From: Arthrobacter sp. MSA 4-2
GTDB lineage: Bacteria > Actinomycetota > Actinomycetes > Actinomycetales > Micrococcaceae
Assembly (NCBI RefSeq): GCF_016405885.1
Contig: NZ_JAEKGC010000006.1
Location: forward strand, 1 to 64,000
DNA length: 64,000 bases
Direction: 5' to 3'
Shown: positions 19,126 to 26,287 of the stretch, piece by piece
Layout: the number at the start of each line of letters is the position of its first letter
Position numbering within the stretch: position 1 is the first letter of the stretch
Program-made: the position numbers and the translations under genes
Notes under the pieces: generated by a model
Told to the model about the DNA's origin: nothing
The model's input: the letters and a program-made list of their open reading frames with translations, nothing else
Database searches by the model: none

Positions 19126-19761
19126 TCAGGCCGGTGACACAGCCGCCCCCTCCTCCGACCTCTTTCCGTGCGGGATGCCTTTGCGCCCGAGGAAGAGACC
19201 TGCCGCCAGGGCGGCAACGGCTGCAACCGTCACCAGCAGGGCAAGCCCCGTGTTCGTCTCATACCTGCCCACCAGCAGGAAGAACGCAGGAATCGTCCCG
19301 GTGATGTGGGCGACGAAGATCGTGAACCAGCCGGTGGCATAGGTCAGGGAATCCCGCCCCAGTCCCAACAGGAGGAAGAACAGGAACCAGAGAACGGCCC
19401 AGGTCAGCCAGATGGCACCGAAGACAGGGTCCCCCACGAGGGTGAACTGGAGGGCGCCGATCACGAGGGCACAGGCGGCAACGAAAAGCGAGAACCAGCC
19501 AAGGCCCTCACCGCTGACTCCCGTGACCTGGAGTATCCCGACGTAGAGGTAGGTGAAGCCGAAGAGATACAGGCCGGCAGCCCCGAAAATGGTGGGCAGG
19601 TCGTTATTGGCCTGAATGAGGATGATGGTTGGGAAGACAACCTGCATCGTCCCGACAAAGAAATTGAGAATGGCCGCGGATTTACCGGGGACTACCCCGA
19701 TAAGCATTAGCCCGTTGATGAAGAGAACCGCGCCCACGTATAACAAACCAACGCTGCTCAT
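19126..19761 (-). CDS. AmiS/UreI-family amide or urea channel
   Basis: Membrane protein of 211 residues with six predicted spans (SVGLLYVGAVLFINGLMLIG first; LTWAVLWFLFFLLLGLG in the middle) and a short basic cytoplasmic end. Members form acid-activated urea channels or transport short-chain amides. The ATG at 19761 with CGGAGC upstream gives the usual family length; an in-frame ATG at 19851 would add 30 residues but has no ribosome-binding site. First gene of the amiS-like/fmdB/fmdA operon. Confidence 0.9.
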   Translation of the reverse strand: MSSVGLLYVGAVLFINGLMLIGVVPGKSAAILNFFVGTMQVVFPTIILIQANNDLPTIFGAAGLYLFGFTYLYVGILQVTGVSGEGLGWFSLFVAACALVIGALQFTLVGDPVFGAIWLTWAVLWFLFFLLLGLGRDSLTYATGWFTIFVAHITGTIPAFFLLVGRYETNTGLALLVTVAAVAALAAGLFLGRKGIPHGKRSEEGAAVSPA

Positions 19762-19875
19762 GGCGCTCCGTCGCGATACCAGGAGTGGAGAGAGATACAA
19801 GGCGGCTATTCCCGGTCGCCTCGGCGGGGATCCGGAAACAGCGGACGACATCAGAAGAAGTACGTTGTGACGGCG

Positions 19876-19908
19876 ATCCTAGTCCTGCCCACGAAGGGTG
19901 TCGACACC
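19876..19908 (-). promoter_or_regulatory. promoter and operator of the formamidase operon
   Basis: On the minus strand TCGACA (19904-19899, five of six to TTGACA), 17-base spacer and TAGGAT (19881-19876). The -35 lies inside a perfect 12-bp palindrome GGTGTCGACACC (19897-19908), so a dimeric repressor bound there would block RNA polymerase. Start near 19869, about 108 bases before the channel gene. Confidence 0.7.
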
Positions 19909-19931
19909 GGCCCGGCAGCCCGTGCCCGGCG

Positions 19932-19960
19932 TGGACCACCTGAGAGACGGTGGATATAAT
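19932..19960 (+). promoter_or_regulatory. candidate hisN promoter with consensus -10
   Basis: TGGACC at 19932-19937 (four of six), 17-base spacer, and a perfect TATAAT at 19955-19960. Start near 19967, leaving a leader of about 140 bases before hisN. Confidence 0.6.
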
Positions 19961-20003
19961 ATGCACTCGACCTGTGCGCCGGTTCGGGGAATGGAGAACG
20001 CCG

Positions 20004-20028
20004 GGCGCCTCCGGGACTGGGAGGCGCC
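20004..20028 (+). promoter_or_regulatory. stem-loop in the hisN leader
   Basis: Perfect 9-bp arms GGCGCCTCC / GGAGGCGCC (20004-20012, 20020-20028) with a 7-base loop, 79 bases before the hisN start. The rest of the 346-base gap 19762-20107 holds the two divergent promoters and no convincing gene. It may be a leader structure or partial terminator. Confidence 0.55.
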
Positions 20029-20107
20029 AATCATTCTCGGCTGCACGGGCATCGTCGGGCCCCGGCGCCTTTCCGGGTAATGGCCCCGGAAGCGATAAGT
20101 TGAAGGC

Positions 20108-20917
20108 ATGAACCTCGTCCAGAGCTACAACGATGACCTGCGCCTTGCCCACGTGATGGCGGACTCGGTCGATGACCAGACCATGTCCCGGTTCCGGGCG
20201 CAGGACCTCCGCGTAGAGACCAAGCCCGACCTCACCCCGGTCACCGACGCCGACCGGGCGGCCGAGGAATCGATCCGCAGCCAGCTCTCGCGCGTGCGCC
20301 CGCGTGACGCCGTGCTGGGCGAAGAGTTCGGGAGCACCGGATCCGGGTCGCGGCGCTGGATCATCGACCCGATCGACGGAACCAAGAACTTCGTGCGCGG
20401 CGTGCCCGTCTGGGGCACGCTGATCGCCCTCGTGGACGAAGGCCGGCCGGTGGTGGGCCTGGTGAGCGCCCCGGCGCTGGGCAAGCGGTGGTGGGCGGCC
20501 GAGGGCACGGGCGCGTTCATGGGCAAGTCCCTGGCGGCCGCAACCCGGCTGCGGGTCTCGAACGTGTCCCGCCTCGAGGACGCCTCGCTCTCCTATTCGA
20601 GCCTCTCGGGGTGGAAGGCACGCTCTGCCCTGCCGGAGTTCGTCAACCTCACCGAGCGGGTCTGGCGCACCCGCGCCTACGGGGATTTCTGGTCGTACTG
20701 CCTGGTGGCGGAGGGCGCCGTCGACATCGCGTGCGAACCCGAACTCAACCTTCACGACATGGCGGCCCTGGTGCCGATCGTGACCGAGGCCGGTGGACGG
20801 TTCACCTCCCTCGACGGCACCGATGGCCCTTACGGCGGCAACGCACTGGCCACCAACGGCACGCTCCACAGCGAGGTGCTCCGGATGCTCAACCCGCAGA
20901 TGGACGATCTGCTCTGA
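20108..20917 (+). CDS. hisN: histidinol-phosphatase, inositol-monophosphatase fold
   Basis: Mg-dependent phosphatase of 269 residues. The family metal sites are present: GEEFG at about 74, [15 protein letters not shown] at about 85-98 and [17 protein letters not shown] / [18 protein letters not shown] at about 197-235. The [17 protein letters not shown] segment matches the N-terminal part of actinobacterial HisN, which removes phosphate from histidinol-phosphate in the penultimate part of histidine synthesis. It could instead act on inositol phosphates; the HisN subfamily is the better fit by motif. Confidence 0.85.
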   Translation: MNLVQSYNDDLRLAHVMADSVDDQTMSRFRAQDLRVETKPDLTPVTDADRAAEESIRSQLSRVRPRDAVLGEEFGSTGSGSRRWIIDPIDGTKNFVRGVPVWGTLIALVDEGRPVVGLVSAPALGKRWWAAEGTGAFMGKSLAAATRLRVSNVSRLEDASLSYSSLSGWKARSALPEFVNLTERVWRTRAYGDFWSYCLVAEGAVDIACEPELNLHDMAALVPIVTEAGGRFTSLDGTDGPYGGNALATNGTLHSEVLRMLNPQMDDLL

Positions 20918-20982
20918 CGGGCGCACAGCAGGGAGCACCCGGCGGCCCGCGGAGGCCCGCACCGGCGCGCAGCGGGCCCCGG

Positions 20983-21732
20983 ATGGACCCCGGCCGCCGC
21001 CGCTCGATGGCGGCCGGGTACCTCACCGGCGCCGGCCGCTACGACCGGGTCCGCCCGTCCTACCCCGATCAGATCGTGACGTGGCTGGTGCCGCCGGCCG
21101 CCGATTCCGCCGCCGACCTCGGTGCCGGCACCGGGATTTTCACCCGCATGCTGCTCGACCAGGGGCTCACCGTGACCGCCGTCGACCCCTCCGCGGACAT
21201 GCTCTCCGTACTCGCCTCCCGCCTGTCCGGTGCGGCCGTGCTCACCGGGACCGCAGAGTCCACCGGCCTGCCCGGTGCCTCGGTGGACCTTGTCACCCTC
21301 GCCCAGGCCTGGCACTGGGTCGATCCTGCTGCCGCTGCGGCGGAGGCGGCCCGCATTCTCGTGCCGGGCGGCACGCTCGGGGTCCTCTGGAACCAGCTCG
21401 ACGTCGGCCTGCCCTGGGTCCACCGGCTCTCGCGCATCATGCACGCGGGCGATGTCTACTCCCCCGGGTACCGGCCCGACTTCGGCCCGCTCTTCACTCC
21501 GCCCGAACCGCTGAGGGTGCGCTGGACCCAGGAGCTGGACGCCGCCGGCGTGGTTGACCTGGCGAAGTCCCGCAGCTACTACCAGCGCGCCTCCGAGGCC
21601 GCCCGGGCCCGGCTCGAAGGGAACCTCCGGTGGTACCTCCACGACTACCTGGCATTTCCAACCGACGCGGTCATCTCGCTGCCGTACTTCACCTACGCCT
21701 GGCAGGCCAGGGCCCGCACCGCCTCCCCATAG
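20983..21732 (+). CDS. class I SAM-dependent methyltransferase
   Basis: Protein of 249 residues with a Rossmann methyltransferase core: SAM-binding motif I ADLGAGTGIFTRMLLDQG at about 43-58, acidic loop VDPSADML, and the motif LVTLAQAWHWVDPAAAAAEA typical of the YcgJ/UbiE-like group. GRYDRVRPSYPDQIV is the usual N-terminal family segment. The start is uncertain: ATG at 20983 is used, ATG at 21007 is the alternative, and no good ribosome-binding site precedes either. Methyl acceptor unknown. Confidence 0.78.
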   Translation: MDPGRRRSMAAGYLTGAGRYDRVRPSYPDQIVTWLVPPAADSAADLGAGTGIFTRMLLDQGLTVTAVDPSADMLSVLASRLSGAAVLTGTAESTGLPGASVDLVTLAQAWHWVDPAAAAAEAARILVPGGTLGVLWNQLDVGLPWVHRLSRIMHAGDVYSPGYRPDFGPLFTPPEPLRVRWTQELDAAGVVDLAKSRSYYQRASEAARARLEGNLRWYLHDYLAFPTDAVISLPYFTYAWQARARTASP

Positions 21733-21753
21733 CGTTACGGACCGCCGAAGCCC

Positions 21754-21773
21754 TATATTTAGGTATGCCGAAA
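21754..21773 (+). promoter_or_regulatory. promoter and metal-regulator box overlapping the start of the metal importer
   Basis: TATATT at 21754-21759 is placed so that transcription would begin at or next to the ATG at 21765, i.e. a leaderless mRNA. The imperfect dyad TTTAGGTATGCCGAAA (21758-21773, one mismatch per arm of six) spans the -10 and the start codon and resembles DtxR/MntR-family operators. A clear -35 was not seen. Confidence 0.6.
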
Positions 21774-22670
21774 TTCCTCGCGGGCCTCCTGCTGTGTGCG
21801 TGCCTTGCCCTCACCGGCTGCGCGGGTGCGCCGGTGCCGGAGCCCGCCGCCGTCTCGGACGACCGGCCCGTCGTCCTCACCACCTTCACCGTGCTCGCCG
21901 ACCTCGTCGATGAGGTCGGCGGCGGGCACGTCCGGGTGGAGTCGGTCACCAAGGTCGGCGCCGAGATCCACGGCTACGAGCCGACGCCGTCGGACCTCAT
22001 CCGCGCCCAGGACGCCGACCTCATCCTCGACAACGGGCTCGGCCTCGAGCGCTGGTTCGAGCGTTTCCTGCTCTCGGTCGACGCCCCTCATGTGGTGCTC
22101 TCCGACGGCGTTGACCCCGTGGACATCCGCTCCGGCGACTACCGCGGCCTCGCGAATCCGCACGCGTGGATGTCCCCGCTCGCGGCCCAGACCTACGTCG
22201 ACAACACCGTCCGGGCGCTCTCGGACCTCAGCCCCGAGCACGCGGCGGCCTTCGAGGCCAACGGAGCGGCCCTCAAGGCCGAACTGCAGGCCCTGCTGGA
22301 GACCCTGCGGGCCGGTGCCCGCGACACCGAAGGCGCGGCCCTGGTGACCTGCGAGGGCGCCTTCTCCTACCTCGCCCGCGACGCCGGACTCAAGGAGGCG
22401 TTCATCTGGCCGGTGAACGCCGACGCCGAGGGCACGCCCCGCCAGATCCGCGCGGTCATCGACTTCGTCTCCCGCCACGACGTCCCCGCCGTCTTCTGCG
22501 AATCGACGGTGAACCCCTCCGCGCAGGAGCAGGTCGCCGCCGCCACCGGCGTGAGGCTCGAAGGGCCCCTGTATGTCGATTCCCTCTCCGGCCCGGACGG
22601 TCCGGTTCCGACCTTCCTGGACCTGCTGCGCTACGACATCTCCCTGATCACCGAAGGACTTTCCGGATGA
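21765..22670 (+). CDS. metal ABC transporter substrate-binding lipoprotein (Mn/Zn, cluster A-I)
   Basis: Metal-binding lipoprotein of 301 residues with lipobox ALTGC (cysteine about residue 19). The four metal ligands of the family can be placed: His in EIHGYEP, His in NPHAWMSP, Glu in FCESTVNP and Asp in YVDSLSG. A His-His-Glu-Asp set is that of manganese-type proteins such as PsaA and MntC, and no His-rich loop typical of zinc ZnuA is present. It is followed directly by its ATPase, permease and a DtxR-family regulator, so manganese is the likely substrate. Confidence 0.88.
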   Translation: MPKFLAGLLLCACLALTGCAGAPVPEPAAVSDDRPVVLTTFTVLADLVDEVGGGHVRVESVTKVGAEIHGYEPTPSDLIRAQDADLILDNGLGLERWFERFLLSVDAPHVVLSDGVDPVDIRSGDYRGLANPHAWMSPLAAQTYVDNTVRALSDLSPEHAAAFEANGAALKAELQALLETLRAGARDTEGAALVTCEGAFSYLARDAGLKEAFIWPVNADAEGTPRQIRAVIDFVSRHDVPAVFCESTVNPSAQEQVAAATGVRLEGPLYVDSLSGPDGPVPTFLDLLRYDISLITEGLSG

Positions 22671-23419
22671 GCACCCTTTCCGCCGCCCCGCCGGCCCTGC
22701 GGGCCACCAACCTCACCGTGAGCTACAACGACGTGCGCGCCCTCGACGGGGTGGGCGTAATTGTCGAAACCGGCAGCATCTGCGGCCTCGTCGGGGTCAA
22801 CGGGTCGGGCAAGTCGACGCTCTTCAAGGCCCTCATGGGCCTGCTCGTGCCGGCCGCGGGCACCGTTGAACTGTACGGACGCACCAGCCGGGAGGCCCGC
22901 CAGCGCGGCCTGGTCGCCTACGTACCGCAGGCCGAGGACGTCGACTGGGACTTCCCGGTCTCCGTCGCCGACGTCGTCGCCATGGGGCGCTACGGGCTCA
23001 TGGGCCCCTCCCGGCGCGCCTCGGCCGCCGACCGGGCCGCCGTCGACGCCGCCCTGGAGCGGGTGGGCCTGGCCGGGCTCCGCCGCCGGCAGATCGGCGA
23101 ACTCTCCGGCGGGCAGCGCAAGCGGGCGTTCGTTGCCCGCAGCATCGCCCAGGATGCGAGGCTGCTGCTGCTCGATGAACCTTTCGCCGGGGTTGACCGC
23201 TCCAGCGAGGCGACCCTGACCACGCTCCTTCAGGAACTGCGCGACGAGGGCCGGTCGGTGCTGATGTCCACCCACGACCTCGCCGGTGTGTCCCAGCTGT
23301 GCGACTCGGCCGTCCTGCTGCACAACCGGGTCCTCGCCCGGGGCCGGCCCTCGGACGTGCTCACCCCCAGCAACCTCGCGCTTGCCTTCGGCGGCGCCCT
23401 CGAAATCCGGGAGCCCTGA
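22667..23419 (+). CDS. metal ABC transporter ATP-binding protein
   Basis: ABC ATPase of 250 residues: Walker A GVNGSGKST at about 43-51, Q-loop YVPQAEDVDWDFP, signature ELSGGQRKRAFVARSI and Walker B LLLLDEPFAGVD. The VDWDFPVSVADVVAMGRYG sequence is typical of manganese/zinc/iron chelate ATPases (MntB, SitB). Its ATG overlaps the upstream stop by 4 bases. Confidence 0.92.
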   Translation: MSTLSAAPPALRATNLTVSYNDVRALDGVGVIVETGSICGLVGVNGSGKSTLFKALMGLLVPAAGTVELYGRTSREARQRGLVAYVPQAEDVDWDFPVSVADVVAMGRYGLMGPSRRASAADRAAVDAALERVGLAGLRRRQIGELSGGQRKRAFVARSIAQDARLLLLDEPFAGVDRSSEATLTTLLQELRDEGRSVLMSTHDLAGVSQLCDSAVLLHNRVLARGRPSDVLTPSNLALAFGGALEIREP

Positions 23420-23420
23420 G

Positions 23421-24332
23421 ATGGACCTTCTGAACTGGCTCACCGAGCCGCTGCAGTACGGGTTCCTGACCCGCGCCCTGATCGTGACCGTCGCGGCGGC
23501 CGTGGTGTCCGCCGTCCTGTCCTGCTGGCTGATCCTGATGGGCTGGTCGCTGATGGGTGATGCCGTCTCGCACGCCGTCCTGCCCGGGGTGGCCCTGGCC
23601 TACATCGTCGGGATTCCGTTCTCCATCGGCGCGTTCGTCTTCGGGGCCGGCGCCGTCGCGCTGATCGGGGTGGTGCGCTCGACGACGAAGCTCAAACCCG
23701 ACACGGTGATCGGCGTGGTGTTCACTGCCTTGTTCGCCGCGGGGTTGGCCATCGTCTCCAGCACCCCCTCGCAGATCGACCTGCTCCACATCCTGTTCGG
23801 CAATGTGCTCGGGGTGACCGACGGCGAACTGTGGCAGGTGCTCATCCTCGGCGCCGTGACCCTCGCGGTGGTGCTGTTCAAGCGCCGCGACCTGACCCTG
23901 CTGGCCTTCGACCGCACCCATGCCCACGTGATCGGGCTGAACACCAAGTTCCTCTCGGCGCTGCTGCTGGGCCTGCTCGCGCTCAGCGTGGTGGTGGGCC
24001 TGCAGGCGGTCGGCATCATCCTCGTGGTCGCCATGCTCATCACCCCCGGCGCCACGGCGTTCCTGCTCACCCGCAGCTTCGACCGCATGCTGGTCCTGGC
24101 CGTCGGCATTACGGTCGCCGCCTCCCTCGCCGGAATCTACGCCAGCTACTACCTCGATATCTCCACCGGCGCCGCCGTCGTCCTCGCCCAGTCCCTTGTC
24201 TTCACCGTGGTCTACCTGGTGGCCCGGCCCAACGGTGTGCTCTGGCAGCGCCTCCGCGTGCGCCGCAGCCGACGGCGTTCCCCTTCCGCCGAGGCCCACG
24301 TGGGCGACGCACCGGCCGGGGCGGTGTCCTGA
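23421..24332 (+). CDS. metal ABC transporter permease
   Basis: Membrane component of 303 residues in the ABC-3 family. About eight hydrophobic spans are visible; GDAVSHAVLPGVALAYI is the conserved motif facing the ATPase and AVGIILVVAMLITPGATAFL the conserved late span. An Arg/Ser-rich cytoplasmic tail ends the protein. It begins one base after the ATPase stop and the regulator gene begins right after its own stop. Confidence 0.92.
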   Translation: MDLLNWLTEPLQYGFLTRALIVTVAAAVVSAVLSCWLILMGWSLMGDAVSHAVLPGVALAYIVGIPFSIGAFVFGAGAVALIGVVRSTTKLKPDTVIGVVFTALFAAGLAIVSSTPSQIDLLHILFGNVLGVTDGELWQVLILGAVTLAVVLFKRRDLTLLAFDRTHAHVIGLNTKFLSALLLGLLALSVVVGLQAVGIILVVAMLITPGATAFLLTRSFDRMLVLAVGITVAASLAGIYASYYLDISTGAAVVLAQSLVFTVVYLVARPNGVLWQRLRVRRSRRRSPSAEAHVGDAPAGAVS

Positions 24333-25070
24333 ATGGGGCCGAGGAACACTCCGGCCCTGAGCATCGGTTCGGCGAGCGTCCAGGACTACGTCAAGACCGT
24401 CTACGCCTTCACCGAGTGGCAGGACAAGCCCATCACGGCGTCGCAGCTGGCCGGGAGGCTGTCCATCGCGGCCTCCTCGGTGACCGAGATGGTCGGCAAG
24501 CTCGTGGACCTCGGTCTGGCGGAGCGGGAAAAATACGGCCCCATCCGGCTCACCCCGGAGGGACGCCGGCTCGCCCTGGCCATGGTGCGCCGGCACCGGC
24601 TCCTTGAAACGTTCCTCGTGCAGGAGCTCGGCTACCGCTGGGACGAGGTGCACGACGAGGCGGAGGTGCTCGAGCACACCGTCTCGGACGCCTTCATCGA
24701 ACGCCTCGATGCCAAGCTGGGGCATCCCCACCGCGACCCGCACGGCGATCCGATTCCCACGGCCGATGGGCATATCCGCCTTCCGGCGGCCTTTCCCATC
24801 GCCACGCTCGACGACGGGCACCGCGCCCGCCTGGCCCGGGTGAGCGACGACGACCCGGAGGTGCTGCGCTACCTCAGCGGCAGGTCCGTGGGGCTTGACG
24901 TCCCACTGACGGTCACCGGCCACCGGCCGTTCGGCGGGGCACTGGCCGTCGTCTTCGACACCGCGGCGGGCCCCGCCCCCGTGGAGGTCAGCGACGCCTT
25001 GGCGCAGGCCCTGTGGGTTGAGACCCTCGAGCCCCACCCCGGCTGCGTCATGCCGGCCGCGGCGGGCTGA
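24333..25070 (+). CDS. DtxR/MntR-family metal-dependent transcriptional regulator
   Basis: Protein of 245 residues. A winged helix-turn-helix occupies residues about 14-75 (ASVQDYVKTVYAFTEWQDKP, ASQLAGRLSIAASSVTEMVG, RLTPEGRRLAL). The metal-binding/dimerisation domain follows with HRLLETFLVQELGY, EAEVLEHTVSDAFIERLD and a GHPHRDPHGDPIP stretch. The long C-terminal part (about 150-245) would be an SH3-like domain as in DtxR/IdeR. As the last gene of the importer operon it probably closes a feedback loop through the box at 21758-21773. Confidence 0.88.
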   Translation: MGPRNTPALSIGSASVQDYVKTVYAFTEWQDKPITASQLAGRLSIAASSVTEMVGKLVDLGLAEREKYGPIRLTPEGRRLALAMVRRHRLLETFLVQELGYRWDEVHDEAEVLEHTVSDAFIERLDAKLGHPHRDPHGDPIPTADGHIRLPAAFPIATLDDGHRARLARVSDDDPEVLRYLSGRSVGLDVPLTVTGHRPFGGALAVVFDTAAGPAPVEVSDALAQALWVETLEPHPGCVMPAAAG

Positions 25071-25174
25071 CCGGTCCGGTTTCGGAATGTGTTTCCGGCT
25101 GACGTGCCCGGTGTCCTTAGACTGGTCAGGAAATGCCGCGCCACGACCGTTCCCCACGACCCCGGAGCCGCCCC

Positions 25175-26275
25175 ATGACCACTCTCGGCCTTGAAGAGGA
25201 GTACCTGCTGGTGGACCCGGCCTCGGGCCTGCCCGTCCACCGCGCTACGGAGATCCAGGAACGGCTCGAGCTGACTCCGGAGATCGACCCGGACGACATC
25301 CAGCGGGAACTGCTCAGCTGCCAGATCGAGACCGCGACGCCGGTGTGCAGCACCCTGACCGAGGCCGAGGAGTCCCTGCTGAACTTCCGGCGGCAGCTCG
25401 ACGCGGCGGCCCGCGAGTACGGGGTGCTCGCCGCGGCGACCGCAACCGCCCCGCGCATCGAGCAGGAGTACCCCCAGCTGACCGACAAGCAGCGCTACCA
25501 CGAGCTGAAGGCCAGCGCGCCCGGAATCGTGGGCGACCAGTTCGTCAACGGGCTGCACGTACACGTCGGCATTCCCGATAAGGAGACCGGGGTCCAGGCC
25601 CTGAACCGGATCCGCCCGTGGATCCCCATTGTCACCGCCCTGAGCACCAATTCCCCGTTCTGGCTCGACCGGGACAGCGGATTCGGCAGCTGGCGGCTCG
25701 TCCACTACCGCCGGTGGCCGGTGCAGGGCGTGCCGCCGGTCTTTGAGGACGCCGCCGACTACGAGCGGCGCATTGAGCGCCTCGTCGCCACTGGGGTAAT
25801 CATCGACCGCGGGGTCCTGACCTGGATGGCGCGCCTTTCCGACCGCTACCCGACCCTTGAGGTCCGTGCCGGGGACGTCCAGCTGGAGGCCCAGGACTCG
25901 GTGCTGATCGGTGCGCTCATCCGCGCCCTGGTCACCACCGCCGTCGCTGACGCCGACGCCGACACCCGGTTCCTCGACCCGCATCCCGAACTGCTCGATG
26001 CCGCCCTGTGGCAGGCAGCCCGGGACGGGCTCACCGGCGACTCGGTGGACCTGCGCACGGGCACGCTCACGCCGGCCCGCGCGCAGATGGAGCGCCTGCT
26101 CGACTACGTAGGCCCCGCCCTTGACGCCGCCGGGGACACCGCCTGGGTGCAGGCGGGCCTGGCGACGGTCTGGGAGCAGGGCACCGGCGCCGAGCGGCAG
26201 CGCCGGGCCATGAAGGAAGGCGGGCTGCCGGCCCTGCTCGAGCTTTACTCCTCCACCCTCATCAACGAGAGGTAG
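25175..26275 (+). CDS. carboxylate-amine ligase, YbdK / glutamate-cysteine ligase 2 family
   Basis: ATP-grasp-like GCS2 enzyme of 366 residues. The start MTTLGLEEEYLLVDP matches the family's opening GxEEE(L/Y)xLVD; QRELLSCQIETATPVC, NGLHVHVGIPDK and VEVRAGD-like TLEVRAGDVQ follow in order. Members show weak gamma-glutamylcysteine synthetase activity in vitro; the physiological product is not clear. ATG at 25175 is preferred because the protein then starts at the conserved motif and GGAG precedes it; an in-frame ATG at 25133 next to a possible -10 (TAGACT, 25118-25123) is the alternative. Confidence 0.85.
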   Translation: MTTLGLEEEYLLVDPASGLPVHRATEIQERLELTPEIDPDDIQRELLSCQIETATPVCSTLTEAEESLLNFRRQLDAAAREYGVLAAATATAPRIEQEYPQLTDKQRYHELKASAPGIVGDQFVNGLHVHVGIPDKETGVQALNRIRPWIPIVTALSTNSPFWLDRDSGFGSWRLVHYRRWPVQGVPPVFEDAADYERRIERLVATGVIIDRGVLTWMARLSDRYPTLEVRAGDVQLEAQDSVLIGALIRALVTTAVADADADTRFLDPHPELLDAALWQAARDGLTGDSVDLRTGTLTPARAQMERLLDYVGPALDAAGDTAWVQAGLATVWEQGTGAERQRRAMKEGGLPALLELYSSTLINER

Positions 26276-26287
26276 CCCGGGCGTCCG

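Noticed and set aside
20108..20917. Histidine attenuator peptide before hisN
   Set aside because: No short frame with a run of His codons lies in the leader, so classic attenuation is not supported.
20488..20982. Upstream extension of the methyltransferase frame
   Set aside because: It overlaps most of hisN in another frame and the added sequence has no similarity to methyltransferases.
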